NCBI GenBank assembly: GCA_017354065.1
Contig: JAFMRN010000116.1
Coordinates: 1 to 7,387, forward strand
Length of the DNA stretch: 7,387 nt
Direction of reading: 5' to 3'
Source of the DNA: Solirubrobacterales bacterium
GTDB lineage: Bacteria > Actinomycetota > Thermoleophilia > Solirubrobacterales > Solirubrobacteraceae
Below are positions 1 through 5,853 of this stretch, piece by piece. A program made the position numbers and the translations under genes. Each line of letters starts with the position of its first letter. Position 1 is the stretch's first letter. The notes under the pieces are model-generated. The model ran no database searches. It was not told where the DNA came from and saw nothing but the letters and a program-made list of their open reading frames with translations.

Positions 1-320
1 CTCGAGGAACCGGCCGGCTGACTCGCGCTCGGCGAGGCCGCCGGCGTGGAGGACGGTGTGCTCGAACCAGCAGACTGCTGCGGAACAACCTTCCCCACAG
101 TCTGGGACAAACCCTGACCCGCCGACTCAGCCGCCTGAGACAAACCGCTCACAGGCGAACCAGCAGCCAGAGCACCAGACGCGCTCGCAAGCAGCGAACC
201 GACCAGCACAAGGGCCGTGAGCAACAAACGGGCAGGCAAAGACAGAAGCGGGCCTTTCGCGGTCCGCCGCCTTTCAGCGGCTGCGCGAATGCGTGTCTCC
301 TGAGTGCTTGCGCGACCCAT
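1..320 (-). CDS. Exported Ser/Ala/Pro-rich protein, N-terminal part (truncated at the window edge)
   Basis: The frame is open from an ATG at 320 down to the left edge, giving 106 codons and no stop, so the C-terminal part is missing. Residues 1-31 are rich in Arg/Lys, residues 32-52 form a hydrophobic core (LLLTALVLVGSLLASASG), and ALA-A near 50-53 is a plausible signal peptidase I site. The mature part begins with an amphipathic stretch holding GLSQ twice (59-62 and 70-73), then becomes a Ser/Thr/Pro/Ala linker (about 84-106), as seen before a domain of a secreted or wall-linked protein. I recognise no domain. Codon use differs from the neighbours: 37 of 106 codons end in A or T. The ATG has no good ribosome site; AGGAG (minus strand, 301-297) sits 6 nt before an ATT codon (Ile11), so a shorter start cannot be excluded. 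It is transcribed away from the hydrolase gene. Confidence 0.72.
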   Translation of the reverse strand, partial: MGRASTQETRIRAAAERRRTAKGPLLSLPARLLLTALVLVGSLLASASGALAAGSPVSGLSQAAESAGQGLSQTVGKVVPQQSAGSSTPSSTPAASPSASQPAGSS

Positions 321-404
321 GGCCTGATGGTTAGCACAGGTCAAAAGCGCGCACAAGAGCCGACCAACCCGGCTTATACCCGCAGTACAGACAACCTTTT
401 TCGC

Positions 405-474
405 CACAACGTTTGTGTGTTCCGTGTACGACAGCAAACCTTCACGACAACCGGCTTTTGTGGTTTTCGTGTAC
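405..474 (+). repeat. Two imperfect direct repeats ending in CGTGTAC
   Basis: Two related segments, about 405-429 and 446-474, share the order 'acaac', then a TTTGTG-rich core, then CGTGTAC. The CGTGTAC heptamers lie at 423-429 and 468-474, with start points 45 bases apart. The copies differ by substitutions and small gaps. They could be paired binding sites for a regulator of either divergent gene, or a decayed duplication. The match is seen by eye only and is modest. Confidence 0.35.
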
Positions 475-541
475 CTATGGGACCTCCGTGCCACGTGCGG
501 CGTCGGACCCGCAGGACCGGCCAAGGGGCCATCACCGACCG

Positions 542-569
542 GTGACCACCCCATCAAAGGGGTGGTCAC
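542..569 (+). promoter_or_regulatory. Perfect 11-bp inverted repeat upstream of the hydrolase gene
   Basis: GTGACCACCCC (542-552) and GGGGTGGTCAC (559-569) are exact reverse complements separated by the 6-base loop ATCAAA. The dyad ends 34 bases before the ATG at 604 and has no T-run after it. No gene upstream reads into it, because the left gene is transcribed away, so an intrinsic terminator of a neighbouring gene is unlikely. An operator for a dimeric regulator, or a leader hairpin in the hydrolase-HMG-CoA reductase mRNA, fits better. A second, imperfect dyad at 532-545 shares bases 542-545, so the two RNA stems could not form together. Confidence 0.6.
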
Positions 570-603
570 GCGTGTCCACCCACCCGACGGATACGGTGAA
601 GAA

Positions 604-1509
604 ATGTCCAAAACGATCACCAGATCCGGCGAGCAGTTCGCGCACTGCAACGGAATCGACCTCTGTTATGAGACGTTCGGCAGCCCCGAGGACCCGCCGC
701 TGTTGTTGATCATGGGTCTCTCCCAGCAGATGCTGCTGTGGGAGGACGACTTCTGCGAGCTGCTGGCGAACCGCGGTCACTGGGTGATCCGCTTCGACAA
801 TCGCGACGCCGGACGCTCCACGGTGCTGCATGACGCTCCCGTGCCAAAGCCGCTCCAGATGCTGAGCGGCAAGTCCGCGCCCTACGCCCTGGCCGATCTG
901 GCCGATGACAGCGTCGCGCTGCTGGACTGCCTCGAGATCAAAGACGCCCACATCGTCGGCATGTCGATGGGCGGGATGGTCGCCCAGCTGGTGGCGATCA
1001 ACCACCCTGAGAAGGTCCGTTCGCTGGTCTCGATCATGTCCACCACCGGCAACCGCTGGGTAGGCCAGCCGACCCCGCGCCAGATGCTCGCGCTGTTCCG
1101 TAAGCGGCCACGCGACCGGGCTGAGTGGATCGCCGACTTCATCAAAACGTGGGAGCAGATCGGCTCGCGCGTGTACCCACCGGACCCGGAGGTGAGCGCC
1201 AAGCTCGGCGAGCTTGCCTGGGAGCGCGGCGTCCATCCGGCCGGTCCGGCACGTCAGCTGGCGGCTATCACCAGCGCCCTTGACCGCACGAAACAGCTAC
1301 GCCAGCTCAGGGTTCCGACCACCGTTATCCACGGCACCAAGGACCCGCTCGTGCGACCGTCGGGCGGGAAGGCGACGGCCGCCGCAATCCCAGGCGCCCG
1401 GCTGGAAATGGTCCCGGAGATGGGCCATCACCTCCCCCGCCAGCTGTGGACCCGGATCCTGGACCTGATCGTCGCCCGGACACAGGCAACGCAAGGAGCC
1501 CCAGCATGA
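604..1509 (+). CDS. Alpha/beta hydrolase, RdmC-like
   Basis: A 301-residue serine hydrolase of the alpha/beta fold with no signal peptide or membrane segment, so probably cytoplasmic. The nucleophile elbow is GMSMGG with Ser121 (codon 964-966); the acid is probably Asp247 in HGTKDP and the base His275 in MGHHLP. The early block LLLIMG (33-38) followed by FDNRDAGRST (64-73) resembles the aclacinomycin methylesterase RdmC group, whose members cleave esters or serve as uncharacterised hydrolases. Substrate cannot be read from sequence. I chose the ATG at 604 because family similarity begins right after it; GGTGA at 595-599 is a close, weak ribosome site. Its stop overlaps the start of the HMG-CoA reductase gene (ATGA, 1506-1509), so the two are co-translated. 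That makes a substrate linked to HMG-CoA or mevalonate chemistry possible, though this is inference. Confidence 0.88.
   Translation: MSKTITRSGEQFAHCNGIDLCYETFGSPEDPPLLLIMGLSQQMLLWEDDFCELLANRGHWVIRFDNRDAGRSTVLHDAPVPKPLQMLSGKSAPYALADLADDSVALLDCLEIKDAHIVGMSMGGMVAQLVAINHPEKVRSLVSIMSTTGNRWVGQPTPRQMLALFRKRPRDRAEWIADFIKTWEQIGSRVYPPDPEVSAKLGELAWERGVHPAGPARQLAAITSALDRTKQLRQLRVPTTVIHGTKDPLVRPSGGKATAAAIPGARLEMVPEMGHHLPRQLWTRILDLIVARTQATQGAPA
1493..1498 (+). promoter_or_regulatory. Ribosome binding site for HMG-CoA reductase
   Basis: AAGGAG lies inside the end of the hydrolase gene, 7 nt before the ATG at 1506. It decides that start over the upstream in-frame ATG at 1446, which would add 20 Pro/Asp/Arg-rich residues from the shadow of the hydrolase frame. 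Together with the ATGA overlap it indicates coupled translation. Confidence 0.8.
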
Positions 1510-2702
1510 CCGCCGACAACCAGCCTCGCGCGCGTGTACCTATTCCGCGTGACCGCGAGAACGATTTCACACGCGAGGCCGCCACAGCGCGTGCGCGGTT
1601 CATCCGCGAACAGACCGGGACTGCGCTCGAGCACGTCCAGCGCTACTCCTTCGACCCCGCGGTAACCCGGGGCAACGTAGAGCACTTCCTCGGCGCCGCC
1701 CAGGTGCCGATCGGGCTCGCCGGCCCCCTGCGCGTCGACGGCGAGCACGCACGCGGCGACTTCTACGTGCCGCTGGCCACCGCGGAGGGCACGCTCGTGG
1801 CGAGCTACAACCGGGGGATGCGGCTGCTGCATGAGGCCGGCGGGGTACGGACAACGGTGGTCAAGGACCACATGCAGCGCGCGCCGGTGTTCCTGTTCGC
1901 GAGCGCGCGCGAGGCACAGCGCTTCGCCAGCTGGCTGACCGAGCACTTCCCCGAGGTCGCCCAGGCAGCCGAGTCGACGACCAGCTCCGGGAAGCTGCTC
2001 GAGATCGAGCAGTACCCGGCCGCACGCTTTCTGTACACGCGCTTCAACTACAGCACCGGGGACGCCGCCGGCCAGAACATGACCGGCAAGGCGACCCAAG
2101 CGGCGTGCCGCTGGATCGTCGACCAGTACCCGGAGAAGATCGAGCGCTTCATCTTGTCCTCCAACATGGACACCGACAAGAAGGCGTCACAGATCAACAT
2201 GCTGCGCACGCGCGGCAAGCGGGTGATCGCCGAGGCGACGATCCCGGACGCACTGCTCCAGCGGGTGATGCACACGTCCGCTGAGAAGCTGGCCCGCTCC
2301 CGCCTGATCTCCACCCAGGGCGCGAACATGGCCGGCGCCAACAACAACGGTTCGCACTCCGCGAACGGCATCACGGCGATGTTCATCGCAACCGGCCAGG
2401 ACGTCGCGAACGTTGCGGAGTCCTCCACCGCGTACGCGTTCGCGGAGCTGCTGCCCAACGGCGACTACTACTACGCGCTCACCATCCCGTCCCTGATCGT
2501 CGGCACCTACGGCGGCGGCACCGGGCTGGCGACCCAGCGCGAGTGCCTAGAGCTGCTGGACTGCTACGGCGCCGGCAAGGCCCAGAAGCTGGCGGAGATC
2601 GTGGCGGCAACGGCGCTGTGTGGCGACATCTCACTGTCCGCGGCGGTGGTGGCCGAAGAGTGGGTCGACGCCCACGACAAGCACGGCCGCAACCGCCCCT
2701 GA
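1506..2702 (+). CDS. Hydroxymethylglutaryl-CoA reductase (soluble)
   Basis: A 398-residue enzyme that should reduce HMG-CoA to mevalonate with two NAD(P)H, the committed step of the mevalonate route to isoprenoids. The known catalytic set is visible: Glu94 in ATAEGTLVAS, Lys225 in MDTDKK, Asp299 in TGQDV, and His390 in the C-terminal AHDKHGRNR. The substrate-side block QVPIGLAGPL (66-75) and the glycine-rich GTYGGGTGLATQ (333-344) are also present. The overall pattern is closer to class I than to the Pseudomonas mevalonii class II type. The cofactor/dimer motif, DAMGMNM in animal enzymes, is GDAAGQNM here (185-192). There is no N-terminal membrane domain, and the serine phosphorylated in animal enzymes after the catalytic His is not conserved. 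It is coupled to the hydrolase by ATGA with a good ribosome site. No other mevalonate gene is in the window, so pathway membership is inferred. Confidence 0.92.
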   Translation: MTADNQPRARVPIPRDRENDFTREAATARARFIREQTGTALEHVQRYSFDPAVTRGNVEHFLGAAQVPIGLAGPLRVDGEHARGDFYVPLATAEGTLVASYNRGMRLLHEAGGVRTTVVKDHMQRAPVFLFASAREAQRFASWLTEHFPEVAQAAESTTSSGKLLEIEQYPAARFLYTRFNYSTGDAAGQNMTGKATQAACRWIVDQYPEKIERFILSSNMDTDKKASQINMLRTRGKRVIAEATIPDALLQRVMHTSAEKLARSRLISTQGANMAGANNNGSHSANGITAMFIATGQDVANVAESSTAYAFAELLPNGDYYYALTIPSLIVGTYGGGTGLATQRECLELLDCYGAGKAQKLAEIVAATALCGDISLSAAVVAEEWVDAHDKHGRNRP

Positions 2703-2713
2703 CGGTCCTCAGG
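2698..2713. terminator. Small dyad spanning two convergent stop codons (weak terminator candidate)
   Basis: CCTGA (2698-2702) and TCAGG (2709-2713) pair around the 6-base loop CGGTCC. The stem contains the TGA of HMG-CoA reductase and, on the other strand, the TGA of the SRPBCC gene. It is only 5 bp with no T-run, so it is weak, but it is the only structure in this 6-nt convergent gap. Confidence 0.2.
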
Positions 2714-3233
2714 CCACGGCGTCGACGTCTCCCTTGTACTCGGCGGGCGGGCCCTCCTGGGGTCCGAGCTCAGGCTCGAACATACGCGAGTAGCCGCCAA
2801 AGAGCTGTTGCCAGGAGGCCGACTCCTTACCGCTGAGCCGGTCCAGACAGTGCTCCCAGCCAGCGGCATTCCGCGCCGCGATCCCCGCGGACAGTTCATC
2901 TGTGAGCACCAGCCTGGTACCGCCGCCGGCCAGCGGAACCAGCTGGAATGACAGCGTCTCATCTCCCCAGGTGTAGGACAGCTCGTGGGGCTCGTCGACA
3001 ACCAGGACCTTGCCGGTCAGGGTCATCTCGATCACCTCAGGCGGAAACGGGAACCTCAAAGCGGCGCCGACACGCCACTCGCCACCCTCGACCTCCACCC
3101 CGCAGGGAAACCAGTCCCGCAATCGTGCCGGGTCGGTCAGCGCCAGCCAAACGGTGGCGGGCGGATCTTGGAGCTCGCGTTCCAGCCGTACGGCCGGCTT
3201 GGCGCCATCTCCAACCAGTTTTGCGTCAGTCAT
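2709..3233 (-). CDS. SRPBCC / AHSA1-family protein (START-like fold)
   Basis: A 174-residue soluble protein of the activator-of-Hsp90-ATPase-homology-1-like (AHSA1) group in the SRPBCC superfamily, which binds hydrophobic ligands in a deep cavity. Family marks in order: an N-terminal strand VRLERELQDPPATVW (15-29), LTDPARLRDWF (32-42), a block GxALRFPF (56-63), the strand pair LSYTWGDETLSFQLVP (85-100), and the C-terminal helix GWEHCLDRLSG (125-135). The tail from about 152 is Gly/Pro/Glu-rich and probably flexible. The ATG at 3233 overlaps the end of the ArsR gene by 8 nt (3226-3233), and AGGAGG (minus strand, 3249-3244) sits 10 nt upstream. Its chemical role is unknown; pairing with an ArsR repressor is common for this family and suggests that it binds or processes the ligand the repressor senses. 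Confidence 0.88.
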   Translation of the reverse strand: MTDAKLVGDGAKPAVRLERELQDPPATVWLALTDPARLRDWFPCGVEVEGGEWRVGAALRFPFPPEVIEMTLTGKVLVVDEPHELSYTWGDETLSFQLVPLAGGGTRLVLTDELSAGIAARNAAGWEHCLDRLSGKESASWQQLFGGYSRMFEPELGPQEGPPAEYKGDVDAVA

Positions 3234-3549
3234 CGGGCGTGGCCCTCCTACGTTCGAGGTGTGCTTCGAGCTTGTCCAGGCGCTGCTCCCAGATCCGGCG
3301 GTAGGGCTCCAGCCAAGCGTCCAGCTCGACCAACGGCTCGGTTCGGACGCTGTAGAGGCGCCGTTGAGCGTCTGTCCGCACGTCCACCAGGCCGGCCTCA
3401 CGCAGCACCCGCAGGTGCTTGGAAACCGCCGGCTGGGACAGGCCGAGCTGCTCCACCAGCTGGCCGACCTGGCGCTCACCGTCACGCAGCAGATCGAGGA
3501 TCTGTGCGCGCTTGGGGTCTCCCAGGACGCGGAATGCGGCGACGCTCAC
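3226..3549 (-). CDS. ArsR-family winged-helix transcriptional repressor
   Basis: A 107-residue DNA-binding protein. The start FRVLGDPKRAQILDLLRDGE (6-25) is the classical ArsR opening, and the helix-turn-helix runs through LGLSQPAVSKHLRVLREAGL (35-54), followed by the wing VDVRTDAQRRLYSV (55-68). The C-terminal half is a Trp/Arg/Glu-rich helix (about 73-102) likely used for dimerisation. There is no cysteine, so it is not a thiol-ligand metal sensor of the SmtB/ArsR type; it belongs with repressors that accompany SRPBCC proteins. The start is GTG: an in-frame stop lies 18 nt upstream and the ATG 7 nt upstream is out of frame. AAGGA is 12-13 nt before the GTG, a long spacing. It probably represses its own operon through the AT-rich site upstream. 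Confidence 0.9.
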   Translation of the reverse strand: MSVAAFRVLGDPKRAQILDLLRDGERQVGQLVEQLGLSQPAVSKHLRVLREAGLVDVRTDAQRRLYSVRTEPLVELDAWLEPYRRIWEQRLDKLEAHLERRRATPDD

Positions 3550-3595
3550 GAGACATATATTTCCTTATAAGCATATAACTGTCAAGGCATATACC
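3550..3595 (-). promoter_or_regulatory. AT-rich promoter and probable ArsR operator
   Basis: On the minus strand a perfect -35 hexamer TTGACA (3585-3580) is followed 17 nt later by AAATAT (3562-3557), a poor -10 match, which would start transcription about at the GTG. Between them lies the imperfect palindrome TTATAAGCATATAA (3565-3578), self-complementary at 12 of 14 positions. CATATA occurs three times (3554-3559, 3572-3577, 3588-3593). A dyad inside a promoter spacer just upstream of an ArsR gene is where such a repressor usually binds. The patch stands out as nearly all A/T in a GC-rich window. The -10 assignment is uncertain. Confidence 0.5.
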
Positions 3596-3681
3596 CCTCG
3601 AAAACCCCGCAGCGACCGCAAATCCCGGAAGTCGTAAAACACCTTTCTGGTAATCTGAACCGGCCGCTAGAAACAACAGAC

Positions 3682-3687
3682 GGGGGA
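3682..3687 (+). promoter_or_regulatory. Ribosome binding site of the DUF4234-like gene
   Basis: GGGGGA lies 6 nt before the ATG at 3694. It supports that start over the ATG at 3687, which is out of frame. Confidence 0.5.
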
Positions 3688-3693
3688 TGTGCG

Positions 3694-4440
3694 ATGTTGG
3701 ACTACGAGCTGCGCGCCCATCGGGGCGGGCCGATCGCGATCGGCCCAACCGATCAGTTCGCGGGTCCACGGGCGAATCCGATCCCCAGCATCACGCGGCT
3801 CGACCGCTCCATCAAGGAGCGCTATGAAACCGACGTCAAGCTCGTCAACTGGTGGCTCTACGCCCTGCTGCTCGCCTGGGTCACGCTCGGCACCTACGCG
3901 CTGTATGTGCTCGTGAAGCGGATCACGCGGATCGACAGCTTCTCCGCCCGCAAACGCGATTACTACGGGGCGCTGCTGGAATGGACCCGGCGGCGTTCCA
4001 AGAGCCAGGGTCAGATCCACCTCGTACACAGCGAGCTGCTGGAGCTGGAGACCAAACTGGAGCGCGCCTACACGGAGACGCTCGCACCGATCCGAGCGGG
4101 CCGGTCGCTGCTGTTGAGCCTGGCCACCCTGGGGCTGTACGGCCTGTTCGTGATCCACCGCATGAACCGCTACTGGTCAGACGCCGAGCTGCTGGAGCAG
4201 GAGTTTGATGACCGGCTCTCCCGGATCTGGCTGAAGCTCGGGATCGTGCGCGTACCGATCCACTACAGCCGGAGTCCGGGTAAGCAGCGGAGCTTCGGGA
4301 AGTACCTGGGGCTGTCATTCCTGACCCTGGGCGTCTGGGCGGCGGTCTGGGATTACAAGTTGCACACGGACCCGGACAGCCTGTACGCCGACCTGCACCG
4401 CGTCGAGGACAGCGTGCTGGCAACCGTCCGGATCAGCTGA
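3694..4440 (+). CDS. Membrane protein with three DUF4234-like segments
   Basis: A 248-residue protein of unknown function. Three hydrophobic segments are visible: about 52-75 (LLLAWVTLGTYALYVLVK), 137-155 (LLLSLATLGLYGLFVIHR) and 203-221 (LGLSFLTLGVWAAVWDYK). Each holds the same core, T-L-G-x-[YW] (TLG at 64-66, 145-147 and 211-213), followed by a basic or aromatic exit, so the protein looks like three copies of one hairpin-like unit. The 'TLG-x-Y-x-x-[YF]' style resembles DUF4234 membrane proteins. Between copies 1 and 2 lies a charged helix (about 82-132: SARKRDYYGALLEW and LLELETKLERAY), which may form a coiled coil. The N-terminal 40 residues are Pro/Gly-rich, without a signal peptide. 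It stands alone between the ArsR operon and egtB; 93 nt separate it from egtB, so co-transcription is possible but not shown. Confidence 0.7.
   Translation: MLDYELRAHRGGPIAIGPTDQFAGPRANPIPSITRLDRSIKERYETDVKLVNWWLYALLLAWVTLGTYALYVLVKRITRIDSFSARKRDYYGALLEWTRRRSKSQGQIHLVHSELLELETKLERAYTETLAPIRAGRSLLLSLATLGLYGLFVIHRMNRYWSDAELLEQEFDDRLSRIWLKLGIVRVPIHYSRSPGKQRSFGKYLGLSFLTLGVWAAVWDYKLHTDPDSLYADLHRVEDSVLATVRIS
3727..3746. repeat. Perfect 20-bp palindrome inside the membrane-protein gene
   Basis: GGGCCGATCGCGATCGGCCC is its own exact reverse complement with no spacer. It covers codons 12-18 of the membrane-protein gene (residues GPIAIGP) and begins 33 bases after the start codon. It contains the octamer GCGATCGC. 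It may be an operator-like site or a chance product of GC-rich codons. Confidence 0.6.
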
Positions 4441-4456
4441 ACGGCCGCACCGGAAT

Positions 4457-4476
4457 CCCGATAAAGCCAAATCGGG
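4457..4476 (+). terminator. Weak hairpin between the membrane-protein gene and egtB
   Basis: CCCGAT (4457-4462) and ATCGGG (4471-4476) form a 6-bp stem with an 8-base loop, 17 nt after the stop codon at 4440. No T-run follows, so it is a poor intrinsic terminator. It may attenuate or stabilise the 3' end of the upstream message. Confidence 0.3.
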
Positions 4477-4533
4477 CCAGATCGTGAATGCGGACAGAAA
4501 CTGGCAGACCAACTCTGTAGCGTTTTGGGAGTC

Positions 4534-5853
4534 GTGACCTCCGGGACCACAGAACCGCGTGATGTCACCCCGGGCCTGGGAGAGGCCTGTGAAGCGCTGA
4601 GCGAAGCACGCGAGCGCACGAACAAGCTGATCGAGCCGCTCTCAACCGATCAGCTGCAGACGGTCCACTCCCCCCTGATGAGCCCGCTTGTCTGGGACCT
4701 CGGGCACATCGCCGCGTTCGAGGATCTGTGGGTCTCACGGACCTTTGAGCGCTCGATGGTGCGTCCCGAGCTGATGGCGGTGTACGACGCCGACGAAACC
4801 CCGCGGGCCAACCGCGGCTCACTGCCGATGCTGGACCTGGACGGGGCGCTCGCCTACCAGGAGGCCGTGCGCGCGCAGACGCTGGAGCTGCTTGACAGCG
4901 TCTGGGAGACGCCGGAGCGTCGTCCGGCCGCGCTCACCTCGGACCGGCTCGAGCTGATCGTCCGCCACGAGCACCAGCACAACGAGACGATGCTCCAGAC
5001 CGCACAGCTCGCGCACCTGCCCGGACCCTTCAGGCCAACACCCGCCAACACGGCAGCGAACAACGCGGTCACCGGCCTGGACCTGATCGACATCCCCGGC
5101 GGCACCGCGCGGATCGGCGCCCCGGAAGGACGCTTTGCCTATGACAACGAGCGCGGACGTCACGAGGTTGAGTTGCGCCCGTTTCAGATCGGCCGATCCC
5201 CCGTTACCAACGGTGACTGGCAAGACTTCATAGCAACCGGCGGTTACCGAAACAACGAGTTGTGGTCAGAGGCCGGCTGGGCCTGGCGCCGCGAGGAAGA
5301 CGTGCAGCGGCCGCTGCACTGGAGCGACGATCACCACCACTGGGTGCTTGACCGGCTGGAGCCGATCGACCGCGACGCCCCCGTCGTACACGTCTCCTTC
5401 TTTGAAGCGGAGGCCTTCGCCAAGTTCCACCAAAAGCGCCTGCCGAGCGAGCAGGAGTGGGAATGGGCGGCCACCTGCGATCCCGCCGGACGCCAGCGCT
5501 CCAACCCGTGGGGTGCCGAGCCCGTCTCAGCCGATCTGGCAAACGTGGACCAGGCAGCCGGCCGCCCGCTGCCGGCCGGCTCTTACCCGAACGGCGTCTC
5601 GGCCAGTGGACTGAACGCGCTGATCGGCGACGTCTGGGAATGGACCGCCAGCGAGTTCCGCGGGTATCCCGGCTTCAAACCGTTCCCCTATCGCGAGTAC
5701 TCCGAGCAGTTCTTCGGCCCGAACTACCGGGTCCTGCGCGGCGGCTCCTGGGCTGCCCGCGCGCGGACGGTCAACACAACCTTCCGCAACTGGGATCTGC
5801 CCCAGCGCCGCCAGATCTTCTCCGGCCTGAGGTTGGCGGCGGACGCGAAATGA
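4534..5853 (+). CDS. egtB: Ergothioneine biosynthesis iron-dependent sulfoxide synthase EgtB
   Basis: A 439-residue non-heme iron enzyme that uses O2 to join a thiol donor to the imidazole C2 of hercynine and oxidise it to the sulfoxide. The N-terminal DinB-like domain carries the three-His iron site: His58 (DLGHIAAFE) and His145/His149 in the HEHQHNE motif. The C-terminal formylglycine-generating-enzyme-like domain begins near 184 (LIDIPGGTARIGAPEG) and ends with VLRGGSW (400-406) and FRNWDLPQRR (417-426). Trp420, Asp421 and Arg425 match the W-D-x-x-x-R that binds substrates in Mycolicibacterium thermoresistibile EgtB, and Tyr386/Tyr389 sit like its catalytic and binding tyrosines. This predicts gamma-glutamylcysteine as donor. 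I chose the GTG at 4534; a TTG at 4525 adds three residues. GGGAG at 4527-4531 is too close to be a ribosome site for GTG, so a leaderless message is possible. The stop overlaps egtD. Confidence 0.93.
   Translation: MTSGTTEPRDVTPGLGEACEALSEARERTNKLIEPLSTDQLQTVHSPLMSPLVWDLGHIAAFEDLWVSRTFERSMVRPELMAVYDADETPRANRGSLPMLDLDGALAYQEAVRAQTLELLDSVWETPERRPAALTSDRLELIVRHEHQHNETMLQTAQLAHLPGPFRPTPANTAANNAVTGLDLIDIPGGTARIGAPEGRFAYDNERGRHEVELRPFQIGRSPVTNGDWQDFIATGGYRNNELWSEAGWAWRREEDVQRPLHWSDDHHHWVLDRLEPIDRDAPVVHVSFFEAEAFAKFHQKRLPSEQEWEWAATCDPAGRQRSNPWGAEPVSADLANVDQAAGRPLPAGSYPNGVSASGLNALIGDVWEWTASEFRGYPGFKPFPYREYSEQFFGPNYRVLRGGSWAARARTVNTTFRNWDLPQRRQIFSGLRLAADAK

Larger units (their letters stand above)
321..603. 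other. Divergent intergenic region, no gene
   Basis: These 283 bases separate the 5' ends of two divergent genes, so promoters for both should lie here. The part around 380-475 is richer in A and T than the coding DNA and holds imperfect repeats; the part from about 530 to 570 holds strong dyad symmetry. The frame of the downstream hydrolase stays open upstream to a GTG at 415, but those 63 codons (rich in Pro, Arg and Cys, with no family resemblance) do not look like protein, so I treat them as noncoding. I found no convincing -35/-10 pair on either strand. Confidence 0.6.

Noticed and set aside
542..569. Reading the dyad as an intrinsic terminator
   Set aside because: There is no T-run on either side, and the only upstream gene is transcribed away from it.
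415..603. Open frame extending the hydrolase by 63 residues from a GTG at 415
   Set aside because: The extra residues do not resemble the family, they cross the perfect dyad at 542-569, and the ATG at 604 starts right at the conserved region.
532..1236. Long minus-strand open frame opposite the hydrolase gene
   Set aside because: It is the shadow of a strongly supported gene in GC-rich DNA, with no recognisable motif and an unusual Gln/His/Arg-rich composition.
1446..1505. Upstream ATG adding 20 residues to HMG-CoA reductase
   Set aside because: The added stretch is Pro/Asp/Arg-rich shadow of the hydrolase frame; AAGGAG at 1493-1498 fits the ATG at 1506.
5556..5581. 9-bp perfect inverted repeat (AGCCGGCCG / CGGCCGGCT, 8-base loop) inside egtB
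   Set aside because: It consists only of GGCC-type repeats expected from Ala/Gly/Arg/Pro codons in GC-rich DNA and lies mid-gene with no functional context.
5457..5849. Extension of the egtD frame upstream inside egtB
   Set aside because: The residues are Arg/Pro-rich and unlike EgtD; the real start is the ATG at 5850 overlapping the egtB stop.
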